DNA of 64,000 bases from Eonycteris spelaea (taxonomy: Eukaryota > Chordata > Mammalia > Chiroptera > Pteropodidae), in the NCBI GenBank assembly GCA_003508835.1, contig PUFA01000077.1, positions 5,346,001-5,410,000 of the forward strand. The letters are read 5' to 3'. Positions 13,151-26,010 of the stretch are shown here, piece by piece. How positions within the stretch are numbered: the first letter of the stretch is position 1; every line of letters starts with the position of its first letter. A model generated the notes under the pieces. That model made no database searches. It saw only the letters and a list, made by a program, of their open reading frames with translations, and had not been told where the DNA came from. A program made the translations under genes and the position numbers.

Positions 13151-14282
13151 GAGAAGCCCTTTTCTATCTGATGGCAACAATCCGATGTCAACAATCCTAG
13201 AGTATAGAGGATCAAATTAGCCTTTGGTCACAAGGAGTTGAACAAAGCAAAACAAAACAAAGTGTTTTTCTCTAAGGTGATGTACAAACACAATCAGGCA
13301 AGTGCAGTGGGGATTGATTTATGGATCCAGAAATATTTTTAAAAACGTGTCATGCTGATTCTTTTTCCTCCACCCTCCTTACTCCCTCATCATCTCCTGC
13401 TCTTAACTCCACAAAGCAGAGGTAATGTAATGACAGCTTCCATTATATGGGATGCACCCTTGTGACAAAGAAATGATGAGATATGCTTTGTCACCCACCC
13501 CTATTATTTTGCATTGTCTTTAGGTATAAATAAGAATGGATATCATTACTTTGGGGAGTATAAGAAGTATAGGAAGGACAGAAGACTAATACTTAGAAAA
13601 AGAAAATAAGTGTCTGGTCCAGGGTCCATAATTACAAATTTACAACATTTCTATAATTAATTTATAATCTGTGGTGCTTATTTAAAATCAATTTGCTAGC
13701 TACCTAGTAGGGTGTTATGTTTATACTTGGAAACTCCAGACAATTTTATATGACAGCATGAGTGTTTGTTTTGTTTTTTTGTTTTTTTTTAACTGCAAAG
13801 AAGTGTCTAGGACTGCATAATCTAGCCAATTGAAATGGATGGTTTCCTGTCTCATATTATGTTCACTCAGATGCAGAGTTATATCATTGGATGGCCGGAG
13901 ATAAACACAGTTATCCCAGGGAGCTTAACTCTATGCTAGCAGATTGTCAAACCAAAGAACTCAGGCTGTTATCAGAGGAGGGATTATTCTCTCCCCTAGC
14001 AAGTAGCATGTGAAGTCTTCTATACACTCACATTCATTGTATTTTCTTTGCCAGTCCTTGGAGTTTTAATAGTGTTCTCCCTGGACCTCTATGTTCTGAA
14101 TGGTATTCGGTAGCTATATGTTTTATTTAACTGTAGCCTGCAGGATGACCAGAAGGTACATTTGATTCATGTGAGAGATAAAAATCACCTCAAAATCCTT
14201 TAGTTAGAACTGGAGGTAGATGCTAAATGTGATTCTAGATTGTCTCCTTAAGGGAAGAGTGTGTATCTTCTCTCTCTGTCTC
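13151..14282. other. Intergenic DNA, nothing recognised
   Basis: The sequence is unique-looking with no supported gene, RNA or repeat call. Confidence 0.5.
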
Positions 14283-14283
14283 T

Positions 14284-14323
<40 letters not shown>
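14283..14323. repeat. (TG)n microsatellite
   Basis: An almost pure TG run preceded by TCTCTGTCTCTGTGTC. Confidence 0.95.
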
Positions 14324-14327
<4 letters not shown>

Positions 14328-14335
14328 GATTATAT

Positions 14336-14660
14336 TATATGATTGTTAATTTTAACTCATGTGCCTACTTGGGTAGGTTACGGTGCCTGGTTGTTTGGTT
14401 AAACACTAGTGAAGATGTTGCTGTGAAGATATTTTAGATGCGATTAGCATTTATAGTCAGTTGACTTTAAAAGAGATTACCTCCCATAATATTATAGGCC
14501 TCATCTAATCCTTTGAAGAACTTAAGAGCAAAGACTAAAATTTCCAGAAGGAATTCTGCCTCAAAGCTGTAACATAAAAACCCTGACTCGGTTTTCAGCA
14601 TTGCTGGCCTGCCCCACTGACTTCAGACCTTTCAGCCCCTATAATAGCATGAGCCAATTG
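14336..14660 (+). mobile_element. Ancient MaLR/MLT-like LTR relic
   Basis: The order 'TTAATTTTAACTCATGTGCCTACTTGG', 'GATGCGATTAGCATTTATAGTCAG', 'CCTCATCTAATCCTTTGAAG', 'GGAATTCTGCC' and 'GCATGAGCCAATTGCTTAAAAT' follows a common mammalian LTR-type repeat that I believe belongs to the MLT group. The subfamily is uncertain. It is non-coding. Confidence 0.5.
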
Positions 14661-14769
14661 CTTAAAATCTCTCTCGAGCTTTTCTGATAAAACTATTGTT
14701 AGTTTTACAAAGTGTTTGAATTGTTTGTAATACATATATATCCACCAGTCATATACTTTGTAAAATGGT

Positions 14770-15115
14770 TGTTTCTTCAATGTCAAATACACATCTACCA
14801 CATGATCCAGCCATTCCACTCTTGACTCACTCAAGAGAAAAGAATGTTCATACAAAGATTTGTACATTAATATTTTATAGTAGTGTTATCTGTGTTATTC
14901 AAAAAACTGGAAACAACCTAAATGTCCTACAACAGGAGAATGAATAAGCAAACTGTGGTAAAATTCATGCAATAGAATGTACTCGACGATAAAAAAAAAA
15001 AAATAGAAAAGAACTACTGATACACAATACAAAGGATTAATCTCAAAATAATTATCCTAAGTGAAAGATGCTAGACAAAAAAGGGTACATGATGTGTGAT
15101 ACTTTTCATACACAA
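14770..15115 (+). mobile_element. L1 LINE 3' fragment
   Basis: L1 wording is present: 'CCACATGATCCAGCCATTCCACTC', 'TGGAAACAACCTAAATGTCC', 'GAATGAATAAGCAAACTGTGG' and 'GATGCTAGACAAAAAAGGG'. The short frames across it are broken ORF2/3'-UTR remains. Confidence 0.85.
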
Positions 15116-18100
15116 GTATAGTATCTATATCTATCTATCTTATATGAGTTTGCATTTCCTAGACTTGTATGTAATAGGTATCACACAGTATGTACTTTTC
15201 AAATTGTAATTGTTGGTCTATACATATGCCTCTCTCCTTGTCTCTGCTTTAATTTTGAATTGCTTTGGGGCAGTGAAAAAGAAATCCATACTTCTTTTCC
15301 ATGTTTTTATTACTTTAGTGGACATGCAGTAGGCTTTTAGTAAATATTGGCTGCATTATTCAATTCCTAAAAGATAGCGTCTTCCAAAATTTTATGGATA
15401 AATAATTTACCTACTGCCATTTAAAGAATAATCTAATCTCTACCCTTTTAATTTGTAATGACTATTCCAACTAAGGCTAAAATTCAAGGAAATACAAATT
15501 CTGCTACTAAGAAATAAGAGGTCCTTATGGGCAAATTGGAGATGGGAGTTGGTCTCACTGTGACATTTTCTCTTAATTCCTTAGTTCATTCAAATGTAGA
15601 ATTGAAAACTCCTGGGTTTTTCCTCCCCCTCATAGGAACAACCAGATGACAATGCTGGCTGTCTTCATTTGTGCCCATAGAGACCCTCCGAGATTCCCCG
15701 ACACTATGCAATCCTCAACTCAGGCAAGCTGCTGATGCAAATGCCAAGTATTGTTTATGAGACAGGGGTAGGATTGTGGATGCTACAGAGCCATCTGTGG
15801 TTTTAGTCTGACTGTGGTTTTAAGAAATGGCCTTCTCTGTGATCTGCCTGCTATTTTAAAGAGACAGTATGTCAGTTGCCATCAAGCAGACTTGGCATTA
15901 AAATGAAGATGAAGAGTGGAGGCAGGGAGAACATTACTGGAAACTAGGAATCACGGCCATGAAGCGTTCCACACTCGAAAAGGAGCTTTTAAAGAAGACT
16001 GTGCAGTTTGCAAATCTTGGACAAGAATGTGCCCTTTGAGACTCTCTTTTAAGCTGAATTTTATGAACTGCTGAAAAAAAACCTTGAATAATACTTATAG
16101 TGATCTTAAGAATTTTTTCCCCCTAACTGTGGACAAAGGAAGTTTGACATGCCATCAAATCCACTCATCTCTCAAAATGCCCTGGGTTTGTCATTACTGA
16201 ACACAGTCAGACCAGGGTTGTTCTTCTGCTTTTTTGGTATTTCTGTTGGTGATTGGGATATTTAAAAATATTTTAAAGTTAATCAAGTTAATAGTAGCAC
16301 AATGGAGTGGAAGCACTGTTTCGATAAAGATCATTTTGTATTTCTACAGTGTCCTCTCTTTAAAAAAAAAAAAACCTAAAATACTGGGGCCTTCAGTAAT
16401 ACTAAAGATGAATATATTGAAAAGGAAAGAAAGAAGGATATTGTGCAATCTATATTTGTGAAAAACCTTCAATACACATTCAATTACTAAGAACTTATAA
16501 CCAACTATGTGCCAAGCACTGAGATATACCCGTGTGTAATAGAGGAAATCGTACAAAGACAGATAGATCAATTAATTGCTATAGTACATACTATAACTCC
16601 ATAGAAACCCATGTGCAGAAATTCTCACCTGCTTTCTTCCCCTAACACACATGAAGAATAACACACAATTCCATCAGTAGCAGTTGGTCCTGAGGACAAA
16701 AATGAGAAGAGATGGTAGTAAAGAGAACAATGCAGACAAACATAGTAAGATGTATAGGAGCAACTAAATCTCACTCACGTGGCTGGAACACAGAATGTAG
16801 CAGATGAAGGAAAGGGTGCTAATTGCATGGAAACCCAGTGGGGTGCAAATTCTGAAGCATCTTGTATGTCACAGTCAAAAGTTTGTGCTTAAACAACGTA
16901 AAGGAGAACGGCAAAAAGATTTTACAGGAAGATAATACAATATTTCTTTAAAAAATTTTCTATCAGGTGGTGGTATAGAGAACAGTTTTAAGAAAGGCAG
17001 ATACAGTGGGGATGTGGCTAAAGCCACACAATACTTTTAAAGGCATGACACTGAGATAAATTTAATACTGCTTTTACTTTTGAAGGCAGCAGCCTGAGAT
17101 CAAGCCCAATTGTATTCTCAGTCATGACCAAACTCTTCTTTGCAGTTAAGTGAGGGAAGTTTGGGGACTTATGTTTTTACAGAGTAAAAAAACCAAAACA
17201 AAACCTAAAAATTCCCTTTTTGTATTTTCCAGCATAATTAGAAGTAATATTGTGAAATCTATTATCCATTCCATGTGTGACAAGGATGGAGAGTTTAGTT
17301 TCCCACGTTTCTGAGAGGTGCAGATAATAAGGAAACATTACCCTTCGTTTCAAGGATCTTTCAGAGAGGACATTTGCCTCTCCAGATGTATAGGATGTGA
17401 ACTCAATCAAAAGAGATTCATAGTGTCTGGCTGTTTCTTATCTGGAAAATGGAATCATGATTCCTACTTTGCAAGACTATGGTAAAAATTACAGAAAATA
17501 CATTCAAAGTGTGCAGAATAATACCAATTTTCTAGTGGGTCTAATAAATTATAATTAATTATTTGTATAAATAAGTCTTTAAATTCCCTATTCTCATAAA
17601 AAGAGGCCGTGAACCACAGGAACACCTAGGATGAAGATATATGGAAATTTTAAGACAAAAGAGATGTGAGCAGGGAGGATTCAATTATGTTTTCCATAAT
17701 ATTTTATAAACTCTGACAGGACTTCCTGACACTCTGGAACACATGGTTTTTGAAGACACGCAGTAGCAGAAGATATGAGGGTGGGAGGAACTGGAGCAGA
17801 TAAGAGTTTGTGTGTCTGTCAGGATGGTAGCTATCAGAAGAGATTAGTAGGCATCTAAGGAAGATAGCAGGGGTTGAAAGTACCAACAGAGAAAAGATAA
17901 ATGTCAAGAAACTCAGAAGTGAAAGGTAAAATCCAATGTTATCTTATTAGAATTGCTGAAAGACAGCCACAGCATTCCTGTAAAGGAGCTTCCAGAACTG
18001 AGGTAGCCAAAGGAGGTACATGAGGAAGTCTGGGAAATCCTGTGCAGTAACCAAAGTTAAAGAAACCCACCTTAGGAATCCTCTTTGGCAGATAAACTAA

Positions 18101-19240
18101 ATGCAACGCAGGCCATGTGCTTGTAACATGCAGCCAGACAGTAAGTCACCCCCAAACCTCTAGGTTTGGTGTGAGAAGCTAGAAGCTCATCTGTGCTTTG
18201 TGTTCAGATTTTCTGCCTTTTCATACCTCGGAGGTTTTTCTACATAAAGCCAGTCTTTTCCACCACCATGGGGTCAATATCTGTATGTAGAGGACACGTA
18301 TCTATTGCTTCCTCGTAAACTCAAAATTTAAATTCAGGATGAACGTTCATTCAATCATTCATTCACTCAACCAGTGGGCCAGGCTTTGAGATGGTTTGTG
18401 AGGTTAACACAATGAAAAATACAGTTACGGTATCTATCCTTATGACACTGCATTCTAGTAAAGGAGAATAACATTAAACAGCTAATCCAACAATTATTTA
18501 ATGATCATTGAAGAGAATATGGGGTTACTGTGAGAGTGCATACCATTGTGCTCACTATTGCTTCTGATTTTATAATGAATGGAAAGCCAGTGCATGATTA
18601 AAGTCAAGGCTTGCCACAATGTTTGCTCTTTTTCTTTTTTAAAAAATCACATGTTCAGACACATGCAAACATTCTCCATTGTCCTGTAGATAAAAAATGT
18701 CTTTCATGCATACTGCTTCATATAAATGATTAGATTTTGTATATTTTTGTGTTTTATTTTATTCCTTGTAAAAGAACCTCTAAGAAACATTCATAAACAG
18801 AGACTTACATAGAGATATTTAATATATTTACCTAAAGTTGTTGTCAAAAAGGTGAAATATTATAAAGGAGATGGGTTTAGACAAGCTGACACCCCCTTTC
18901 AACGGCAAAGAATTTCTATTTTCTCTCTTAAAAATCTATGGAAATATACCTCTAATTTAAAAATACATTTACCAATTCTATTCTAGGAAATGTATTGATT
19001 TTATAGGTCTTTTGATGATAAGAACTTAATATACCAATAAATAAGAGAAGAGCTTTTACAAAAAAGGACAGAAAATCCTGTCTTACTCATGTAAAGTCTG
19101 CCACCATTCCGACATAAGTAACAAATGAAAAGGTGCTTTCTCAAAGAAACATTTATCATAGAGTTAGATATTTTATGATCCATTAAAATCTGTAATTATT
19201 TTTCTCCATATCACTTATTGCTCTCTGAAATTATACCTAA
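15116..19240. other. Intergenic DNA with weak L2/MIR relics
   Basis: L2-like 3' sequence appears around 15200-15370 and L2/MIR-like scraps near 16500-16560 and 17400-17500. A clearer L2-like relic lies at 18345-18600. No gene is supported. Confidence 0.5.
18345..18600 (+). repeat. L2 LINE relic
   Basis: 'TTCATTCAATCATTCATTCACTCAACCAGTGGGCCAGGC...CTTATGACACTGCATTCTAGT' tracks the L2 segment 'ttgagcacctactatgtgccaggcac ... cctcatggagcttacattctagt'. Confidence 0.5.
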
Positions 19241-19251
19241 ATACACACATA

Positions 19252-19312
19252 TCTATCCATCATCTATCATCTATCTATCTTTCTATCAATCTATCATCTA
19301 TCAGCCTATCTC
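19252..19312. repeat. (CTAT)n microsatellite, interrupted
   Basis: CTAT/CATC units with several interruptions. Confidence 0.85.
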
Positions 19313-20149
19313 TCTCTGCTTAGATTGTCAGGTTCATGAAGTTTTCACTGCTTGTAAGAGTTTTGGTCAAACAATAAATAGTTATGAATGGAGTCTTCTG
19401 ACCCATGAATAGTCTATTCTCCATTTATAGAGGTCTTTAATTTTTCGTACCAACATTTCATAGTTTTCACAGTTCTGGTAATGCACTTGTTTAGCGAAAT
19501 TTCAACTAAGTATTTATAATTTTGATGCTATTTTTTAATTTTAAATGGCAATTTCCAACTATTTACTCGGAGCATATTGAAAACTAATTTATTTTGGACA
19601 CAATCCATTTTAGGCACTGATCTTAATTCCATTTATTTATTTTTTTTGCTTATTAAAATTATTTTCCTAGTTTCTTAAGATGATAGCTTAAATCACTAAT
19701 TTGATAACTTTAAAGTTATAAACTTTCCCTAAACATCACTTTAGCATTTTCCCATGAGTTTTACATGTTAAATTTTAATTTTCCTCCAATTTCAAATATT
19801 TTTATATCTTTCTGTGATTACCAGTTTATTCATGGTTTATTTTTAAGTATAGAGTGCAAATCTCAGGTATCTGGTCATTTTCATTTATCTTTGTGTGTAT
19901 TTCTAGTTTACTTTCACTCTGATCAGATAACATACTTTATATTGTTTTAATCCTCTTTAATTTCTTGAGACATTTTTTATGGCCTAGGATATAATATATT
20001 TTATTGATTCTACCATGAATAGTCAAAAATAATGTGTGTATGTAAATGTGTATACTTTATATACATTAAGTCAAATTGGCTGATAGTGATATTCATGCTT
20101 TTTGTATACTTACTGATTTTCCATCATTTATATCACTTTCTAGGCAGAT

Positions 20150-20305
20150 AAAGGTAAGGGAGGTCAACTATATGGTTATGGAAAGAAATTTAATTTTGAG
20201 TGGTGAACACACAATGCAATATACATATGACGTATTGTTAACCATACACCTATATAATTTTATTAACCAGTTACCCCAATAAATTTAATCAAAAACTAAA
20301 AATAA
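20150..20305 (+). mobile_element. L1 LINE 3' end nested in the older minus-strand L1
   Basis: The sequence from 'TAAGGGAGGTCAACTATATGG' to 'TTAACCAGTTACCCCAATAAATTTAAT' is an L1 3' end in plus orientation, with an A-rich tail. It is similar to the ends at 57000-57330. It sits between two consecutive parts of the older L1. Confidence 0.75.
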
Positions 20306-20681
20306 AGTGTTGAAGTATTCATATATAATTGTGGATTTATTTAATTCTTTTTTAAAGTTATAACAGTATTTATCTAGTATATTTTGAAATTATTAGGTAC
20401 ATAGCTGTGAATTGATGGTTTTTATCATTGTTATGTTACTTCTTTTTATCCTTGATAATAGCTCTACTTCTGATATCTACTTTTTCTGATATAAATAACA
20501 CCATTAGAAGTCTTGTAAAAAAATTTTATTGTGTTTGTCTAGAATTTTTTTTAAATTCTTTTACTTTTAACTTACATATAATTGTATATTTACAGTGGTA
20601 TTCCTGTGGACAGCATGTAGTTGGTTCTTGCTTTTGAGTCCAAATTAATAATCTTTGTTTTTCTCATTTATGTGCTTAGAA

Positions 20682-20855
20682 CAGAGGTTGGCAAACTTTT
20701 CTGTAAAAGGCCAGATCATGAATACTTTCATATTTTCAGGCCTTTAGGTCTCTGTCACAATTAATCAGTTCTGACAGTGTAATGTACCAGCAGCCACTGT
20801 CAATACACAAACAGATGGGCATGGCATAGCTTGGGATGTAGTATGCTGACCACTG
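20682..20855 (+). mobile_element. MER20-like hAT (Charlie group) non-autonomous element
   Basis: The element starts CAGAGGTTGGCAAACTTTTC and ends GTATGCTGACCACTG, which are imperfect terminal inverted repeats. The interior has 'GGCCAGAT', 'GTCTCTGTCACAA', 'CAGCCACTGTCAATACACAAACA' and 'GGGCATGGC'. Flanking 8-mers GCTTAGAA and GTTTAGAT agree at 6 of 8 positions, as expected for an aged hAT target duplication. Confidence 0.85.
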
Positions 20856-22439
20856 GTTTAGATCAACGAGATTTAATGCAATTATTGATATGGTTGGATT
20901 AAAATCTTCCCAACTATTTTCTATTCATTTCATCTGTTCTATGTTTCTGTCTTTTAATTTTTATCTGCTTCTTGTGGATTGAGTATTCTTTTACTCTTTT
21001 ACATTGTATCTACAATTAGCTTATTAGTCAGAACTTTAATAATTAATATGTCTCTAGTAAACGTTCTTGGATTTACAAAAAATGATACAACTAATTGTGC
21101 CAAATAATATTATGCCACTGCAGCTGTGATCCTAGGAATTCAAATACTGTAGCCCCAAAGCATCTCTCCTACCCACTATACTAATTTTGTATTACATTTT
21201 ACTTTTCATATGCTATATACAGACAAATGTTACTATTTTCTAGACAGTCATATTTAAGAACAATTAAATCAAGGAAAATTATTTTACATTCTCTTTATTT
21301 GTGCCAGTTCCAACGTGCTTCATTTCTTTTTGTAGATTCCTATATTCATCAGATATCTTTTTTCGTAAGAATAACTTATTCTGACATTTATTTTACGTAG
21401 ATCTGTTGGTAATGATTTCCATCAACATTTTTTTATCTTGAAAGTTATTTATTGCCATTTAATTTTTGAAAATTATTTTTGTTTTTTAGAAAAGTCCAGT
21501 TCAACAGATGTTTTTGTCCCAGAATTTTAATCATTCGATCCATTTTCTTTTGACTCGCATAGATTCTGATGAAAAGTCTACTTATTCTTATCTTAGGTCA
21601 TAATTCTGTAGTGTCTACTTTTTCTGCCTATCTTCTAGGTTTTTGCTTTCTCCAACGTCGCCTCCCCCACCCTTCTCTTTCTCTTAGCAGTTAGAGCATA
21701 ATGTGTCCAGGTGGTTTTTTGTTTAAAAAAAAAAAACCTTGAATTGAGGTATTTATCCTGTTTGGTGTTCCCTGAGCTTCTTAGACATGTGTTTGTAGTC
21801 TTTCATTACTTTTGAAAAATTCTCTGCAATTATCTTTTCAAATATTTTCTTGGACCATTTTCTCCCACTTCTCCTTCTGTATATCAATTACATGTATGTA
21901 AAACAGTTTGATATTTTCCAATACTTTAAAATTCTATTCTCCATTTTTTTCTACTTTAGTTCTCTATATATTTCAGTTTGGATAATTTCTATTCACCAAT
22001 TTTTAAATTCCCTGATTCCTTCTTCAGCAGTGTCATATCTACAGATTGCCTATTTTTTAATAAAAGTATATAAATATTATATATAATATATATTTATAGA
22101 TATATATTTATCCCCAGACCTGGGTATATCACATCTCTAATACAAACTTTAATATGAACTGAGTCGATCACGATGGTAATTATTCTGTTTGAATTTTGTT
22201 GTTGCTATGGGCATTCTCAATGTACCAGAGTTTTTAGATTCTTCTAACGTTATTTTGTGTTTGAGACTGCCATATAAAAGGTCTCCATCCACACTTCCCA
22301 TGCTCCCTCATCTGAAGACTGCTGTTTTCTGTTAGTTGATACATGCTAGTTGAGGTAGTGGGGCAGAGAAGGTATTCCATGTTTGCTTGGTTTAACATCA
22401 ATCCTAGTTAGGCACTATCCTTTCAAATGCATTAGTCAG

Positions 22440-23470
22440 GTCCACTCAGTAGACAGAGACCTTATAGTAACATGAAAGAATTTTTAATATGAGGACTGAT
22501 TATAAGCAGAAATTAAAAATTACTAGAAGATAAAAGAAAAATCAGAAGAATATCCTTTGGTTGAGAGGGAATATTTAAGAGGGAAACAAATATTGAACAT
22601 GGGCTTTCCTGAGGCTGGAATTTATTGAAGTGGGTGTGGCTGCAGGCAGCTGGACAGTGAAGTCTCTTGGGTTACTGCCAGGCAAAAGATTTTCTATAGT
22701 TGGCACTGGGGTGCTTGTGGGAAGAGATCAGTGGGCAAGGAAGTATGAGCTGGAAATGGCATGTAGGAAATCCCCCATTAGAATGCCAGAAGGCCATATT
22801 TGGTGCACAGGAAACTACTTTTCAGGGTGCCAGAGAAATTGGCTATGAATCTGCCTGTGGACGTGGTTTTGAACTTGCTGGTTTTGAACTTGCTGGAGCA
22901 TTAGATAGGGTACAAGCTGGATTTGACAGAAAGCCACTGAGAAGCAGTGAGCTTAGAAGGAAAGGGATGTAATAAAGTCTCCGGGAAGCCAGCTGGGGGA
23001 GCTTGCAAAATCGGGAAAGTGATTATGTGAGACTCTACTGACCATGCGGAAAGCCAGCTGAGCCACCCAAGGAATTCGATGGAAATCTGTCCACATGTGT
23101 GGCTGCCAAGCTTGCTGGGAAGTTCAATAGAGAACCCATGAAACTTGCCCAGGTATTCCCGTCAGGGAGAGCCATTGGACTGCCTCAGAAAAGCCAGGTG
23201 AGGCTTTTGTGGAACTTCCCACAGACTACCACAAGGAGGTCTGCTGCAGGTCTTGCTGGTGCTGTTGAACTGTTAGAAAATCAACTGGGCTGTAAAACCA
23301 ACGTGAGAATGCTGCTGAAAAATTTCCCTGAGAGTTAGCTTTCCTCCGAGTCAGGCACACTTGCCCAGCCTCCCAGCAGCAGAAGGATCCAAAGCACTTC
23401 AGAACCAGGACAAAAAGCCACATTCTCTGAGAGTGTCCCTCCAGTGCCCTCTGCTGTGAAAACTTCAAAA
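22440..23470 (+). repeat. Unidentified medium-reiterated repeat, unit 1
   Basis: A GC-richer block begins near GGTCCACTCAGTAGACAGAGACC and ends near CCCTCTGCTGTGAAAACTTC. Internal phrases recur ('GAACTTGCTGGTTTTGAACTTGCTGG' at 22872-22897, and 'AAGCCAGCTG'). The last 130 bases align by eye with the end of unit 2 ('CAGAACCAGGA...CCTCCAG(T/C)G(C/T)CCCTCT'). Several open frames overlap it, but none has a recognisable domain. I cannot name the repeat family. Confidence 0.5.
23445..23457 (-). promoter_or_regulatory. CTCF-like core motif inside repeat unit 1
   Basis: The minus strand reads ACAGCAGAGGGCA, agreeing with the CTCF core CCANYAGRKGGCR at 12 of 13 positions. The matching place in unit 2 has lost it. 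Binding is unproven. Confidence 0.3.
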
Positions 23471-23649
23471 AATAAAAGTGTCGGTATCATAGCCTGAGCA
23501 ATTTGGTGATCTTGGAGTTAAGAGATAAGAAATTAATACATGCTTCGGTCTACCCGTTAGGCTCCATCCTAAGAGTGGGATCAAATCAATCCCAAATCTT
23601 GTCTTTGAAAATCTTTCTCCTAGGACACTTATAGTATCAGTTCTGTATC

Positions 23650-24450
23650 ATTGAAGGTCCGATCAATAAATGGAAGCCACGGAATAATACAAAAGAATTA
23701 TGAACTATTTCTAAGGAATTGCTACTATTAGGGAATTAAAGAAAATGCCAAAGAATCAACTACGGCGAGAGAGAGTACTCCAGGAAGCATACTCTTTGAT
23801 CATCCTCCCCAGGCCTCGGATTCAGAGTTCATTGGTGTGCATGGGGTTCCAGCATATTTTTGTCCAATTGCGTTGAGTCAGAGCAGATCCACAGTCAGTT
23901 GTCTGAAGCAGGTGAGTTGCAATTATAAGCTGGGCTGACCAGTTAGAAACCTCCCCCTGGAACACTAGTGATTTGGGGGTGGTAGACAGAGAACCATGGG
24001 TCAGGAGTGGCAAACAGTAATTTTTTTTTTTCCCAAAAGCATATCAGCAGGCTGAGGTGGGCAAACAAGAAATTCACTAGGAAACTGTCACTCTGTCAGA
24101 TGAGTGTGTTGTTGAACTTACAGGAAACCTGGCTGGATACCAGCTGGACTTACCAAAAAGTCACTGGGAAGATGCTAACAGAGCTGAAGGTGCTGTGAAA
24201 ACCAGGAAACTTCTTAGGGGTGGGGGACCCCACAAAAGGATTAAAAAAAACATGCCCGTGGAAGCATTTGACAGAGGAAGCTTTCAGTGGAGACACGTCA
24301 GAATGCCACTGATGCTCACTGGGGTGTGCTCCATCAGGTGTCTACACACCAGGCCCTCACCACCGGAACAAAACTAAGCAAAGCAGACCAGAACCAGGAG
24401 GAAAGAGAGACCCCCTTCCTCCTCCAGCGTCCCTCTAAGGAAACAAAAAA
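23650..24450 (+). repeat. Unidentified medium-reiterated repeat, unit 2
   Basis: This is a diverged tandem partner of the block at 22440-23470. A3'-like end with 'GACCAGAACCAGGAGGAAAG' and 'CCTCCTCCAGCGTCCCTCT' matches unit 1. The left part 'GGTCCGATCAATAAATGGAAGCC' is comparable to unit 1's left part. The spacing between like ends is about 1 kb. Confidence 0.45.
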
Positions 24451-24992
24451 AGTTTCAGTATCTTTGGCTTCCTTCAGCAGCACGCGTTCCCCTCCACCCC
24501 ACCTGTCTCACACTGACGCCTTCTCCACTCTCTGGCCTTGCTAGCAATTCTGCAATTCTCGTGGACACTCAGTGAGGTTTGTGAAAAAGAGTCTGCAAGT
24601 GGGTGGGGATCCCCTTTGTGTCTGTGCAGCTCAGGATTCCCACACTCACACGAGTCTCCAATCAGCCATTAACATTTCTTAAAAGTTTTAGCTCAGTCCT
24701 TCCTATTGCCTACAACCTCATCCTGCATCCAGAAACCCCCCAGGCGCAAGTCCTCTCGGGACCCCTGCTCAGTGGTGCCTTGTCTTCCCTTCCATTTGGG
24801 GTTAGTTGATTTCACTGTGACCTCAGCTCTCTGATGAGTTCGAGAAAAGTCATGATGTTATACATTTTCTAGAATATGTTAAGTTGGAAGCTGTGTTCCT
24901 TCTGCTTCTTAGATTGTAAGGGAAGTGAAGAAACCTTCCCATAAGTGTATGTTTAAAGACGACTTGAAGAATAAACAAACGCAATGCTTTCA

Positions 24993-25035
24993 AATAAATG
25001 AATGAATGAATGAATGAATGAATAGATAGATAAAG
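24993..25035. repeat. (GAAT)n microsatellite followed by GATA
   Basis: Seven or so GAAT units followed by short GATA units. Confidence 0.93.
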
Positions 25036-25962
25036 AAATAAATAAAACGATAAAACATTTCTCACTTCCCCAAAGTGGAAGTCTTCTGGATCATCATGAT
25101 TTCCTTCATCTGGGCACATCCTCGTTATTTAATATCCCAGTTAAAATGTGCTCTTTTAAGTTTAATACAACAGGTTTATGTTTAATACAAACAGGTTTGA
25201 CTAAACCAGAACCACGAGGCTCTTATTTAAATTTCCTTTTAGGACATCTTGTTTGAATTGGGTATCTACATCATAACATTGTACTTAATTTTTGGTTCAT
25301 TTATTTATTAATAATTTACTTATATATTAATGTATTTATTTATACATCCACATGCCTTACACATGCATGAACAATATTAAATATTAGAGAAATAAAATAA
25401 ACAAAAAATAAATCAGAAAAGCATATAAAAGTACCTATTCCACATCACGCTTAGAAGCTTGAATATCCTTAAATATTTTTTTCATATGATCTTTCTCTTT
25501 TATCTTGGTTCTCAAGTTATCTTCTGCTCAGTGCTAGATTCTTTATATTCTCTATTCATCAAAAACTTGGCAGGCAGTTTATACTTTAAAAATATAATAA
25601 ACCTTGATTTTCCTTTTTTTTGTAATCCAATATGGTTCAAATTATTCTATAATTTAGCACTGTAATAAATGGATAACCATAAATGTTTGCTCTCTGTTGT
25701 GTTAAGTCAGATCTTCTAACATCCTTCACTTAAATAATGTCCTTTAACTGGTCCCCAGCATCCACCATTAGTTTTCCAACCAATTTATTCCACTGCGTTC
25801 CATCTGTTATAATTCTATAAAGGAAATTCAAACTTCAACTTTTCAAAGTTTTTCCTAGTAATTAGGGTAAAGTCCAAAGTCTGGAAATAGTTCTAAAATT
25901 CCTTAAATGATCTGGCTTTTACATTCCACACTTATTCTTATTCTTTACACGCATCAACACTA

Positions 25963-26010
25963 TGTGTGTGTGTGTGTTGCGTGGGGGTGTGTGGTTGTGT
26001 GTGTGTTTTA
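25963..26010. repeat. Interrupted (GT)n microsatellite
   Basis: TGTGTGTGTGTG, a GGGG interruption, then more GT. The Val/Cys-rich frame over it is an artefact. Confidence 0.9.

Larger units (their letters stand above)
19420..22075 (-). mobile_element. Old L1 LINE (ORF2 region), minus strand, interrupted by two insertions
   Basis: Read on the plus strand, the region follows the complement of L1 ORF2 over more than 2 kb. Landmarks include 'TTTTGATGCTATTTTTTAATTTTAAATGG', 'ACTTTCACTCTGATCAGATAACATACTTTATATTG', 'CAGCATGTAGTTGGTTCTTGC' and 'TTCTGATGAAAAGTCTAC'. The wording runs up to a plus-strand L1 end at about 20150 and resumes at about 20305. It is interrupted again at 20674-20863 by a MER20-like element. 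All frames are broken. Confidence 0.75.

Noticed and set aside
25459..25665. Plus-strand 68-codon frame with 'YLGSQVIF' that loosely recalls the SLC22 TM8 exon
   Set aside because: Only LGS and hydrophobic residues agree. There is no proper acceptor, donor or phase, and no nucleotide-level similarity to copy C exon 7.
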